DNA from: Membranipora membranacea
Lineage: Eukaryota; Bryozoa; Gymnolaemata; Cheilostomatida; Membraniporidae
Assembly (NCBI GenBank): GCA_914767715.1
Contig: OU612068.1
Span: 12,090,001 to 12,154,000 of the forward strand
Length of the DNA: 64,000 nt
Direction of reading: 5' to 3'
The notes under the pieces are model-generated. The model was not told where the DNA came from. It was given only the letters and a program-made list of their open reading frames with translations, and ran no database searches. Shown in pieces: positions 1-11,886 of the stretch. Every line of letters begins with the position of its first letter. Position 1 is the stretch's first letter. The position numbers and the translations under genes are program-made.

Positions 1-436
1 AGAGGTCCCAACGTTGATAGACCATGCCGCCATCTGGGCTTTAGTTGCAGTGCAATAGGGCAGAATATTTTAGATACATATTATGATTGTCTGCTGAAGA
101 TAATCATTTTGTGCGCAGAGTGCTTTTAGTATCACTCTGCTAACAAAATTCTCAAATATTCAAAATTCGCATTCACCTGCCCTGAATGTGATTACACATA
201 AACTCGCTAGACTATCAGCAAACTTCGAACAAAAGAATGGGCGGGGGCAAGAGTCTGGCGGGGGGGCTCAGACTAGGCTGACACAGGTAGATTATAGATT
301 GAAACACACATACCTGCTCCGCATAGCCATCCAAGTTTTCTGTGACAAACCTCGTCAGTAAACTGCATTTCTTCTCCACCTCATTCAGCATAGTGGTGCC
401 GTCAGCGGAGGACACAAATCCCGACCCCCTCAAACA
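1..436 (-). CDS. Unidentified gene fragment: one clear exon and one possible partial exon
   Basis: A 41-codon open exon lies at 436-314. It has a good acceptor (ctgttttcag) and a donor (CAG|gtatgt), and both ends are phase 0. Its product includes the stretch LNEVEKKCSLLTRFVTENLD, which looks helical and charged. A second phase-0 exon may start at 33 after aaagcccag, beginning ATGGCGGCATGG, and run off the left edge. I do not recognise the family. Only this fragment is visible, and I found no upstream exon between 437 and 5290. It could belong to a gene whose 3' end lies left of the window. Splice signals and codon quality support a real exon; the function is unknown. Confidence 0.45.
228..290. 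mobile_element. G-rich terminal fragment of a MITE-like family
   Basis: The segment contains GGGGGCAAGAGTCTGG followed by GGGGGGGCTCAGACTA. The same arrangement occurs at 18257-18437 (both ends present), 20505-20592 and 41168-41218. The shared motif is the terminal inverted repeat of a non-autonomous element. Only one end is visible here. Confidence 0.5.
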
Positions 437-3004
437 CTGAAAACAGAATTGCATGATTGTATAGTGTTCCTTTGTCCTTGCTTGTATGGTAATAAATTGA
501 GATTATATTCTCAAATTGAATGTCTGTGTAGAGTTCTTGCATTCATTCTGCATGTAGTTTTGAGTTGCAGGCCTGAGAGAGTGTACTTGGTAACAAGTTG
601 CAGATGTATCAACACCGACCTCAGATATGAGCTGATGTTACATGTTGACAGGTGGTCTGTGAGATATTTAAAATCTCATAAATATACACCGAAATCGTGT
701 GCGCACCCCATAAACATGTAACAGATAGCTGACTGTGTTGTGTAAGAGACCCAACTTTTCAACACCACTGCAAAATGTTTCAGCTACCGCCAATTATACT
801 GAGCACAGACTACATTTTCCATTAATGTAGACGAAGTATTTACATGTTGAACATTAACATTACACCCCATGATAATGGAAATACCTGATAGGAATACAAA
901 ACATTAAGATTGAAAATCCAGTAATAATCAAAACAGTGAAGACTCCTGTCTTACACCCACCCAATAAGCTTACTTACTGTGAACTAGTTTGTGGATTAAA
1001 ATTTTCAAGTGTGTTTGAAAATGATTTTAAACCTCAGTCATCTATGCATTATAACATAATACCTAAATGGTTGAGGCTTTAGTCTGTCATATGTTATAGA
1101 ATAATGTAAACATTACAAATAAAAGAATGTTCTCAGCATCAGCACAAGTACGGTCATTGCTCTGCTAAGAGATGTTAAGATAGATAACAAAAGCAGTTAA
1201 TCTATCATCCGTAACAATATGAGATCTACAAAGCCGAAACCTACAAGGTGCTACTGTTACTGAGTCAAGTTCTGCTGCATCCTATCAGCTCAGCCAAATA
1301 ATCCAACAGCATCATGGCATCGCGGAAAAGTGCAGGATCCTCAATACTTTGAGCCACAACGAAATTTTCTCTAAGCTTACTACCACCGAACTAATGCTTA
1401 GGGACTTTATTTACTCATTATTCCCAACCGACTCTCCTTAACCCTTACTTTATGTTTCATAAATTCCACCGATAATCGTTTATTTATCATCGCCTTTAAT
1501 TACGGCATAAGATGCTGCTTCACCAAATCCTGGTTATATATTAGTTTGCATGCGTTGCTTAATCATTAGAGGAATAAAATGGCAATCACGGTTATATAGT
1601 AACAAAATTCATGTTTACCTTTCTCGTCTCGTGAGGCGAGGTCGTTTATCGAGTAATTAAATCTGCAGAATATAATGCTGTTTCACGCAGAGCGAGATCT
1701 GTAAGAGGAATGAGAGGGTGTTTGTACGAGATACTCGATTGAGTAGCCTACATCTGACTCTCTGTGATCTCAGAAGTTACATAAAATCAAGAAGTAAAAT
1801 ATAGGATCCCATGGAGTTGATAATGGTTCTAACAGATACTGAATTGAAGACTGATTCATCTGTTCTAAGTATAGACAATTTGTTGAGGTCATTAGCTTCT
1901 TACCGGTCTTTTGTATTCAGAGCAAATGGCTACGGCAGCTTTGAGGAAATTTATTGCTGAAGATTTATGTATATTGCCAGTGTATTTTTTACCAGCAAAT
2001 CTAATGTGGTTGATATAAAATTCGATAAAAGTGCCAGTTACAATAGTTTCACTCACCACCGGCATCAGATATACGAGCAGAAGAGGCAGAAGAACAGATC
2101 AGATATGGTACAGTTTCACCACACACCGCTTCTGATGCGCTGAAGATCGATGAGTGCTGAACTTCAGGTTACCATTCCACTAATCATGTAAATCAGTAGA
2201 AGAATTTGTGACTAATGATCAGGAACAGATGACACAAAAAGTGGTATCCATTGATCCTTCCCATTATACTCCATCCTACCTTATCTACATTATCCTGCCC
2301 GTAAAACAACTATCATCATGTCGATCAGTAATCAAAATTCAGTAGCTAATGAATTATTCAAGCGCATTCATAATTTGTCCCCATCCAACCTTTGATGATG
2401 ATACCCCTTTGTTTGGATGTGTCAGTTTTGTATCTAGGGCTTATGCTATTGTAGTAAAAAAGATTGGTGTGTTTTGATGCTTGATAGGAGGTATTATGGA
2501 GTAAAAGGAAAGTGTATTTGGGTATCACCATGGCTTTCTGGGTCAAATACTGTCATTACTTTTAAGTACAGCGAAGCATAGCAACAAAGTTATCAAGTAC
2601 ATAAATCACACACCACACCGCAACATCAATTTGTTCAAAATGGATCTTGAGAAGAAGGGCAGTCTGTTGCTCTTAGCAACGGAAAGAAAACTTCATCCTT
2701 GAATTCTCACTCTGATGCTATGTAAGATCTTCCCACCCTCCCTGGCAGGCTGGCACTGTAAGATCAATGTACTGCTGTACCGCTGCAACTGTGTAGAATT
2801 GTGAATCGTTATACAGTACACAATATATTTCCACTGCAAAGTGAGATAAGAAAATTACTGTTCAATGCATGGAATTGATCTTGTGTCAATTTTCTGTATG
2901 CTTGAAAAAATCTGACCATTTGATTGGTGGATAATGGAAAAGAGTTTTCTTCTCATTCAATTAAGACAGTACAACTCCAAATAAATTGTATGCCTTCCTA
3001 TGCT

Positions 3005-3068
3005 TAGCTACTGTGCATTAGCTGTGATGGAAGTTATAACTTCCGTCACAGCTAATGCACAGTAGCTA
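3005..3068. mobile_element. 64-bp palindromic insertion with 9-bp target duplication
   Basis: Two 32-base arms starting TAGCTACTGTGCATTAGC form an inverted repeat with a single mismatch and no loop. The palindrome is flanked by a perfect 9-base direct repeat, TCCTATGCT, at 2996-3004 and 3069-3077. Palindrome plus target duplication is the signature of a foldback or MITE insertion. Confidence 0.8.
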
Positions 3069-3441
3069 TCCTATGCTCTGCTGTGGTAACACCTGGTTCA
3101 GTTTTACACTCTTTCATTTTTTGTCGGGACCAAGACCATCAAACAGCTTAGAGAGGGGAACGCTGTTATCAAAACGAAGTTCGAACAACCCTGAGTTAAT
3201 TATCCCTTATCCTTGAAATTGACCAGGATTCTGTTACATGTTGTATTGCTATCGAAGGCAAAGGAACCAGGAGCCATCTAACAGTGATCTTTGTTGCCGC
3301 AGGTTCTAAGAGTATATTTATGGAGTTGTTTTTCATCTTGCACTAGAGTGCCAACTAGACTAGATAGCCAACAGTCTTGTCTACTGTTTAACAAGCTATG
3401 TCCTCTCAGGACGGTATATCCACCCGCTAGTTCATTCAAGT

Positions 3442-3464
3442 CATAGACATGTGTTTTGTCTATG
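3442..3464. repeat. Micro-palindrome CATAGAC...GTCTATG
   Basis: A 23-bp hairpin with arms CATAGACA and TGTCTATG-like sequence. It shares its ends with the copies at 5745, 29539, 51148 and 60586. No convincing flanking direct repeat is visible at this copy. Confidence 0.45.
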
Positions 3465-3544
3465 GCTTACTCCTTTGGTTTTGTAATTAAAATTTTAGTT
3501 TTGTACAAAAATATAAATTTTATTTTTGAATTATTCGGAATTTT

Positions 3545-4270
3545 CTATTTTTAGTTGACTGACAGTCCGTTTTTATACTACAACATTAGAGTACCAAAGT
3601 ATTATATTTCTTAGGAGACTGAGAAACCACATTTTGTTTTGGGCCGTAAATAACATAGCTTAAATATACTTAGCTCAAGTTATAAAATTGCATCAATAAT
3701 CTAACTGCCCGTTCTGTTCCATTTATATTTTTGCCACAACCATTATAAATTGTTACATTTTCATCTCATTTCTAATCTCAAAAAATTGTATTTTGCCTTG
3801 CATTTGTTTTCATCGTTTTACATGGTGGTACCTATGTATTATTATTTATCTCTTAGGAGACTGTGAAACTATGTTTTTGTGCTGTAAATAGCTAAAAGTC
3901 TAATTGCCCATTCTGTCTCATTTATATTTTTGCCACAGTCATTGTAATTTGTCGCATTGTCATCTCATATTGAATCTCGAAAGGAATTTTATTTTGTCCA
4001 CCAATAGTTTTCGTTGTAGTACCGTATTATCACCATATTTTTGGTGTTGTAAATAGCTCAAAGAACAAACGGTTTCTGCTCAGGTTTAGATATCACATAA
4101 ATCTCAAGCTGCTTACTTCATCTTAAATTTGCCTCAAACTTTATAAACACATCTCTTTTTTATGTCTCACTATTAACCTCAAAAAGAATTTTCACTTTTT
4201 GTCACTAAATTGGAAACAATATTTCAATTTGCCAGACTGGATCATCATTTTTGCCTGCAAATAGAGACTT
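3545..4270. repeat. Diverged tandem repeat, about 4 units of roughly 180-240 bp
   Basis: Three landmarks recur in order: a phrase like CTTAGGAGACTG(A/T)GAAAC, then TGTAAATAGCT, then CATTTATATTTTTGCCACA followed by a CTCATATTGAATCTC-like segment. Clear units begin near 3609 and 3850; more decayed units follow near 4031 and 4240. The array is T-rich on the + strand and has no coding potential. It may be an old satellite or a repeated piece of a transposon. Confidence 0.55.
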
Positions 4271-4926
4271 TAATTGTTAGTTAGTTAGTAATCTTTTATT
4301 TTCATGTACAGATTTATATTAGTACAGAAAAAGCCTCTGTTTGCAGGCATATTATTAATAACAATAAAATATGAATGCAGTAGCGAAAATGAAAATGAAA
4401 AATTTTTAGCCTAATGACTGGTCTGCAATTTTTTGGCTGTGTTTTAAAACAAGTAATTTTGTTCAAGGATAAGGTTATTATCCTGATAGTGAAATATATT
4501 AAATATGGTCGATTTTGGTAGTGTACGGCTTTGTATTTTAATAATTGTATTTATATTCACAGGACTCACTATACCCTGGCGGCCCGATTGGCAATGAAGC
4601 CCCGGCCTTGTCTGCATGAAAAAAGACTAATCCGTGTTAACGTTTGGTCTTTTGATGATAAAGGTTGTATCTAAAACGACAGTTTCGCCCCCCCCCCCCC
4701 CACCACACACTTTAGCAAACTAAAGTACTGGGGGCAAGAAAATAACAAACAATGGATTAACATATGAAGTGCCTGAACTGGCAAGGTATTTTTATAAATA
4801 GCCAACATTTGTGAAATATGTTTGGTGGCGATATTATGAGTAGTTTTATATTTCAATAAAAAGATTACTACTACTACCTATATTACAACATTGCTAATCA
4901 AGAGCGCTAATTAAGTTCTATTATTT

Positions 4927-4950
4927 CACAGAGTAATAAGAATCTCTGTG
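4927..4950. repeat. Short hairpin CACAGAG...CTCTGTG
   Basis: A 24-bp imperfect palindrome with the same ends as the perfect 30-bp palindrome at 16907-16936. No flanking direct repeat is clear. Confidence 0.35.
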
Positions 4951-5291
4951 ATCATATGGCGTGATAGTAAATTTATCTGAATTTTGTTGCTCGGGCTCAG
5001 TGAACTGTGACGATGTGTCACTTGTCAGTTCATCACATTCCATGTACATTATAAGTTCATAACATGCTGAAGTTGAACAACCACTCAGTGGACTACTAAA
5101 AGGACAAAGCTATTATTACCAGTGTCTTGGATCTGATACTAGTACTACTCATATCCTTATATATCTCAGGTATGCTGAACTGAAGATTATCGACAGTGTT
5201 GTGGTAATTATCTGTTGTTCCACATGCTTTCTCAATATAGAGAACAACCACTTAGTGAATTACTGTAGTATATAGCTCTAGTCTCACTCAG

Positions 5292-8200
5292 CTGTGAGCG
5301 CAGGATCACTTCCTGTGGGGCCACCTGTATTTCAAGAGAGCTATATTGGCGCCTTGATAACTGAATTTTTCTATAGCACTCTGACACGACAGAGGGAAAA
5401 ACTTGTTCTAGAAAAGGATGATGTTCACAAAAAATTCACTAAACGTAAGTCATTGATCTTTTATTATATCCAACTATCGATAATGATTTATCTCCGTTAC
5501 TTTATGAACAGACTGAAGAGAACTATAGTTTTGAAGAGATCTGATGTGTGTGGCGTTAGAAGTATAATAACCTTGGAGTTGGAGTAGACCAGTATGTGGA
5601 CCCTGGTATACTTTGACTTCTGAGGTGAAAGCCTAGTAATTATGGAACATGGCAGCGGAGAGGAGGTTGCTTGTAAGCTATTTAAATATCTGATACAAAG
5701 ACTTGATCTATTGCTTCAACATTGACCTATCAGGAGGTTTGAACCATAGACTTAATATATTCCCGAGTGTATTTAGTCTATGGTTAACCTTAGCTGATCC
5801 TTGAAGAAGTATTTAAAAAACTAATGGAGGCTCTGCTCTTAGGTCAAAACCCCTCTCAGTGTGTTCAGGCCTTTTAGTTCAACCCGTTGTAAGTGATCCT
5901 ATTCATCAATCACGCTATAATCAAATTTGCTGCGCTATTGAGATTTTTAACTATTCTTAGCGCTTGCCAAGAACTCACTACAGCAGTGGTTGTGAGATTC
6001 CGCTTACCTCCCTGCACTACATAAAACATGTATATTTACAGTGGTGGAGGTGTATGAATATCCACAGGACTGTGTAGCCAGTGAGCTGTCTTATCATTTC
6101 TCTAAAGAGCCATTTTCAGCGCAATGCAAAACTCAGATTGACAAAATGTTCAACTACAAATCCTCAACATTTGTTCTAGAGTTCTCACCAGCAGGTAAAT
6201 GTCCAACTGTTTGAAGCATCGGACTCCTGCATACATAACATACATCCCTTAGCCTAAAGTTAGGGAATGCGTTAGCCTATGGTTTGAAGTGAGAGGTCCA
6301 GCAAGCTGAGGTCCTGGTTAGTATTCGGCACGCATCTGGTTATTGGTTGCTATAAGTTGCATTCAATTACCAACCACAGGTTTGTCTGTGTTTGGTAATG
6401 GAATGCCACTTCCAACGCATGCACCCATTCTGCTCCTGGACCAGAAAATGTTAATTGTTGTGAAATACTTCTCCATTAGTGAAGCTGACTGCAGTAAGAT
6501 ATTTTCATTTACCAGAAGGAAAGAATGCCATCTACTGAGCTTAGAACTGTTGAATGATTTTAGAGGCCCTCAGAATATTGGAGCATCCCATACAGTATCT
6601 GGATGAGGATGACGCCTTGACTATGATTAAGATAAATGGTTTGGACGATCATCAGGGAAAGCAAGTCATGGTCACATGTGAATATGAGCTCAGCACTCGG
6701 ATGGTTAAGAACTTCTTCAGGAAGTTTGGAGAACTTGAGAGTTGTCAGCCCTACGGATATGGTCAATGTCGCTTTGTCCTCACCTTTACTAAGAAGAATG
6801 GTAAGTCACCACTTCGCGATGAGATTAGTAACAGAGAATATCTTTCAGCGTTTGTGAGTAACAAATCTGATGTTTTTTTACGCGCAGATGTGGCACCAAT
6901 CAGATATAGACTGGAAGGGTACCCTCATGTCAACAGACATGCAAACAATATTTTGGCAACAGACATATATGAGCAATAACAGGACCCTCCCTAATGAGCT
7001 CAAATCGACCTCTTTTTGCGGATTATCAATGTTGATTCTAATTATGAAAAATCCCAAATAATTGATAGCAGAGCAGCTGGCTATTATTTCCGCACTCTCA
7101 CAGAATGTACTTGTACTGATAAAATAACCCTATATTATGCACTATTTTGATAAGACAACCCTATTTCAGCTGCAGAGAAAATAGTAGCAGAGGAGCAACA
7201 CAAAATTGGACCAATGGTGACAGTAAAGACTGAGTTTTTCAAGAAAGCGATGGAGCGAGGTGAGGTATCCAATATCCGTCACCTTTGTTTCCTTTGGGTA
7301 ATAACTACGATGACCCCTAACAGTCTGGTACCTGTTAGAACAAGTATTTTCCCTCTGTGGCGGCCGAGGGATATTGCAATAGGGTGCCGAGGCGCTTTTA
7401 TAACCGACTTTTGCAATATTCCTCTGCCACCACAGAGGGAACAAACCTGTTCTAGGTACCTGTCCGTCCAGCGAGGAAATAACTCCCATTTCACAGTTTG
7501 ATTTGGCGTGTTCAATACCTGAGACGTCATGTGACTAAAGGTGCACACTCAATATATTAGTTGGATGGGAAGACCTGATTTTTGGCAAGGCCCCTCTGGT
7601 CAGGTTAGAATTTAGAGAATGTATAAAGCTGTGTGCAAATAATCACAATTACATGTTTTTGATTTATTTGATGTGTTTTCCTGATGGAAGCGATAAAAAC
7701 TGCAGTCTTCACATTATTATTCAAATATTATGGTTCATTAGCCATACTTGTTAACAGTTGTTTGTACTGCTGTCATAAGTTGCTGTCTCACAATTATTTT
7801 CTTGTTTCAGCCGACAATTTACCCAGCCCAGCTAGCACATCCTTATCATTGAAGTTTGATTTTGACAGCGCGTCTGTCATTGATACAAAGAGTGAGTATG
7901 GGGCACTATCAGCAGCCAAGGACAATGTCAGCATTGTGGAGAGCGATCAGCTGGATGGCCTCTCCGGGCTGATGATAGGAGAGCTTGTGTCTTCTTCCGA
8001 ATCTGAATTATGCCTTAGTACGATGGACCAGGAGTCAATAACACAAACCGAAGGTAAATAGACTGAGACTCAACAACAGTGAACAATGGTGACAAGTGAT
8101 GGTTGAAATCACATAGAAGCTGTCGTGAGGATATTTTAGCACTCAAAAAATTGGGGCGGTAACATTGATAAGGATAGATTCAATACTGTATAAAGTGTTG

Positions 8201-10308
8201 TACGTTTTCTTGGAGTGCTCAGAGGGCTGCAAGCGTGAGTTTGTTGCATTACATTTTCAGATGAATGTTTGGTAATGCTAAACTTGCACGTGCAGCTGTC
8301 CAGGCACTTTGCCTACTTTTCTTGTAGTTTCTAGCTTCATATTATGTTCCGTACTCATTGTTAGATTTTTGCTTTTATCAGGCACAGACAGCCATATTTA
8401 CGAGTCCATTGAGATAAACAGCAATCAAGCATCAGCCTCAACTCGTGGTCTATCTTCATCTACCACATCTTCGATACCATTACCCCCTCCTCTACCTCTG
8501 CCCTCACTCCCACCTCCTGTCACACAAGATAACACGCTGCTGTATAAACCAGGAGTCGATCTCAGAAACTGTGTACAGATAAAGAATTGTGTAGTCAGGC
8601 TTGTACTGGGAGATATAAGTGAGCATCCCGCTGATGTACTTGTTAACAGCAAAGGTGAGGTATAATCCCCTTAAGCACACAGTATGTTCCATCTAATGGC
8701 TGAGGGATATTTCAATTTTGTGTACCGATGTTTCGCTCCAGAAGTGAGAAAAATTGCCCATACCTCAACTAAATCCACCATAAATCCAAAATAGTGGCTT
8801 TCCATTTCTCCATTGCTCATTTCATCTCACTACTCTATTCCAGGAATGGCCGGTTTTGCAATCAACAAGAAAGCTGTTAAAGGAAAGGTGAAGGATATCG
8901 GCGGAATCGATGGTAAATTGTTGTTACCAGTCAAACCTTCCCATTTTTAGGGCAAGGGCCAAGATGACTATCTGATCTCTCCTAACTGAGTTGACAAGAC
9001 CTGATCGAGGTTTTGTTCCCTAATCGCTCACTGATTGATAGAACTATGAGAACTATGATTTATGAGGGAATGACTAGGGAACAAGTTTTTCTATTTGAAA
9101 GACCGAGGACTTTTAGCAAAGTGAACTCAAAACTTTGGTTCAAGTAACATTGTTCATTCCAATTAAACAACCCCAACTTTTAAACATTTCATTGCCACAA
9201 CTAGTTTTAACAACTATTATGCCAATTTTCTGATAGATGCGACACTGAATGGTATGGCTGAATGCTAGCCAGTGAATTTGAGCATCCTGTTGTATCCCAA
9301 ATAAGGTCAGACATGGTTCGGAAAAGATTATTCTTTGTTTCAGCATCACCTTATGGTTCAATCCTGGTGACCTCATCGACTAACATAGCCGCCAAATATA
9401 TATTCAGCTTTCGCTTCCAAGATACAGGACAAGTTGTGCCATCTCTGCATAGTCATCAGTCATTAGTCAAACTTTGTCTCCATCAATCAGATGTTCTTTG
9501 TGCTAGATCAGTTGCCTTCCCAGCGCTTGGAACAGGTAGGCAAAGAAAAACACATCTCGTTTTTAAGAGCTGTCAGCTCTTAGTTACATGGGCGCAGGAG
9601 AATTGACAGTGATGGTTTTAGGAGTTGTTCACAATGACGGAAGGGTAGATAACTCCAACTAGCAATAGTCTGTTCAGATGACGTTTTTACTCTCATTTTT
9701 CATTTATCGAGCACGCTTGTAATAGCTATTTAAGACATGGTTGAATGATTTTTAGAAATTCCTGCACCCTTATTCAAATGAGAGCTCATCCAATCATGCA
9801 AGTAAGCTTCACCAGATCTGTCATATTTTGCCATAGTCTCTCCACTTCGATTATTGAGGCACAATTGATTATATGACGGATCTTCACTTGTGCATTGCCC
9901 CATTGTTTTGCCAAGTTTTAAGATGCGTTGGAGCAACTTGAGATTTCTTTCACATATTGACCCACATATTTCACATATTGGCCTAGTAATTGTTACTCTT
10001 ATCATCAATAAAAAAAGAAACATCCTATACCCATCCTATATCCTTCATCTGTTTTTTCAGGATTGTATGGCGAAGCACCTTCAATGATGGCGAACATGTT
10101 AATTGATGCAATAATGGGCTACCTCGATACACAAGCTCGGAGTGTATTGGAATTAATAGACCTAGTTATCTACCAAAATCAGATGATTCCAATCTACAGC
10201 AAAGCCATGAATAAGGCTGTCGCTTCTACAAGAACAACCAGTTTTCGTAAGACTTTTCACAAAAAAGGCCGAACAACATTGGAAAATGTTTATCAAATTC
10301 CAAAATAG
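5292..10308 (+). CDS. RRM-like plus macrodomain protein (PARP14/PARP10-related, no catalytic domain seen)
   Basis: Exons: ~5292-5444, 6042-6194, 6380-6493, 6564-6800, 7170-7259, 7811-8053, 8382-8654, 8844-8912, 9344-9535, 10061-10308 (stop TAG). About 589 codons join in one frame. The true start is upstream; the first exon probably follows ctcactcag or gagcgcag. Exons 2-3 (LVEVYEYPQ..) and 4-5 (MIKINGLDD ... CRFVLTFTKKN) look like two RRM-type folds. An acidic-serine region and a proline-rich stretch follow. A macrodomain comes last: LVLGDISEHPADVLVN, GMAGFAI, SVAFPALGTGLYG. The usual NAAN-type loop after VN is shortened to VNSKGMAG, so ADP-ribose hydrolysis is doubtful while binding may remain. 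No PARP catalytic motif follows. Every intron is phase 1. By family analogy the role is ADP-ribose signalling or antiviral defence; that is inference. Confidence 0.8.
5745..5782. repeat. Micro-palindrome CATAGACTTAAT...AGTCTATG
   Basis: A 38-bp hairpin in the first intron of the RRM-macro gene, with the same ends as the copies at 29539, 51148 and 60586. The flanks gtttgaac and gttaacct are only loosely alike, so any target duplication has decayed. Confidence 0.5.
7327..7460. mobile_element. Foldback MITE in an intron
   Basis: The ends GGTACCTGTTAGAACA and TGTTCTAGGTACC begin inverted repeats of about 55 bases. These include CCCTCTGTGG and ATATTGCAA on both arms, with a short spacer. The element lies in the intron between 7259 and 7811. 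It creates mirror-image open frames on both strands, which I treat as artefacts. No target duplication is obvious. Confidence 0.7.
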
Positions 10309-11582
10309 TATTGTGATTGCTAAGATACTCCTGTTCCAATGTATGTACGAATTATGACAATCGGAGAATTTTTTTTAACTTTTTTCATGGCTATACCATT
10401 GGTGAAATGTTTTGAATAATTGAAAGCACGATCTCAATGCTGAGTGACTGGTTGGACATAGCTCCACTGAATCGGTTTTTGATTTGAGGGACTACAAATC
10501 AATAATATAGAAAAGACTGTGTACCTAGATGCTAAACTCAGATGCAGCAGGGAGTTGTCCCAAGCTCCCTGGATGCAGTTACTCACAAACCTCATTAATT
10601 ACTATAACAGTACATTGCATGATAAGAGAAGAGAAGACTACCATCAATAATAAAAAAAGCCTGTTCACCTTTGATACAGCGGGGAGGGTGGGAGAGATAT
10701 CCCACCCTCCCTGGATACAGCAGGGAAGCTGGATACAGTTACTCACAAACCTCATAAAGTACTATTATAATAGTACATGACATGTATTGGTCCCCAGAGA
10801 GGGTCTAATTAATGATATTTTCCTTAATTTACAAGCTGTCTTCCTGTTATTCCCCATAATCATAACATAATCCTAAGGAAATTTTTTTGCCTATAATCAT
10901 TCATAGCCTATAAATAAGTCTGTATGTGGTTTGTGGTACTTGTGCCGGTACCGGGCATATGGTTGTCAAGATGTCAAAGGTACTATAACTGATAGTTGCT
11001 CAGAAATTTGAGCATTTCAAGCGAAGCTTGGGTGCAATGTTTGGGTAAGTTCCTACCCAAGCTGGTAGATGGAGAATAGTAGACATTCCAGGTGTGAATT
11101 AACCAAAAGAGGTTGGTATTGCTATGGCTTCTAGCAGAGACAACCTTGTCCAAGTTAATTCTTGATATCCAAGGTAGGCTACGATTTGGAACTTTGATTG
11201 TCATGTGGGCCGAGGAAGATTTGCGACTTGTTAACAATGAATTCAGTCCATCGATTCTACCAGTCGAAGTGACACATGTCCTATCAGACAGGCAAGGCCT
11301 CGTAAACATAAAAAGCCCATATCATTTTGTGCATTCATAAATATCTCTTTGGAGAATATAATAATATATACATTTTTGTATAACATAGAAGATGCACACA
11401 TTGGTATATATTTCACAGTGATCTTGTGCACTTTTGCAAAAATTGACTTCACATGTGAATTTCTAGGGAACCGGTACTCCGATTTCCATTCTGTTTTTTT
11501 CATTTTACACAGAGTATCAAAGACTCTCGTAGTGTTGGCGAAGCCCCATAAAAATTTAACTAATTAGAATTAATTAAAAAAT

Positions 11583-11886
11583 ATGTCTGCGGATATGAAA
11601 TGGACAACATTTCTAAAAGAGCTAGGAGGAAAAACTCTTCAGGAATTTGTTCCTTATGATCTATCTCACCATGGGATCAATGTGCTTATTGATCAGATTA
11701 AGTATGACGTAGATAATCCACTGTTAATCCCCAAGACAGCACATTTAATCAGCTGCTTGTATATCCATGCTGTGTTAATTTGAGGGAGACAAATTTAACT
11801 TGGCTTTAGCAGACACAGCTGAATTTTATAATGTCAAAATCTATGAAGCTCTACCTGTCTTAGAACAAGAGAAAATCACAGATTAG
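11583..11886 (+). pseudogene. Frameshifted ORF, unknown family
   Basis: An ATG-initiated frame (MSADMKWTTFLKELGG...) ends at a TGA at 11781-11783. The adjacent +1 frame continues at once with EGDKFNLALADTAEFYNVKI and stops at 11886. The joined reading would be about 100 residues of ordinary, helical-looking protein. A one-base shift between two protein-like halves suggests a decayed gene, or an exon whose splicing I have misread. I do not recognise the family. A related upstream open stretch at 11113-11340 may belong to the same relic. Confidence 0.3.

Larger units (their letters stand above)
437..5290. other. Non-coding stretch without a recognisable gene
   Basis: Short ORFs occur on both strands but none has protein-like composition or matching splice sites. 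The stretch holds a palindromic insertion at 3005-3068, diverged tandem repeats at 3545-4270, a run of about 15 C at 4688-4702 and small hairpins listed separately. Upstream exons of the RRM-macro gene could lie in its right-hand part, but I could not identify them. Confidence 0.5.

Noticed and set aside
6888-6979. Possible extra exon of the RRM-macro gene after gcgcag (DVAPIRYRLEGYPHV)
   Set aside because: No phase-1 donor closes it before a stop. Joining 6800 directly to 7170 keeps the frame and continues the RRM-like fold.
7166-7548. Overlapping open frames on both strands of about 90-107 codons
   Set aside because: They are mirror readings of the inverted-repeat element at 7327-7460, with no protein-like features.
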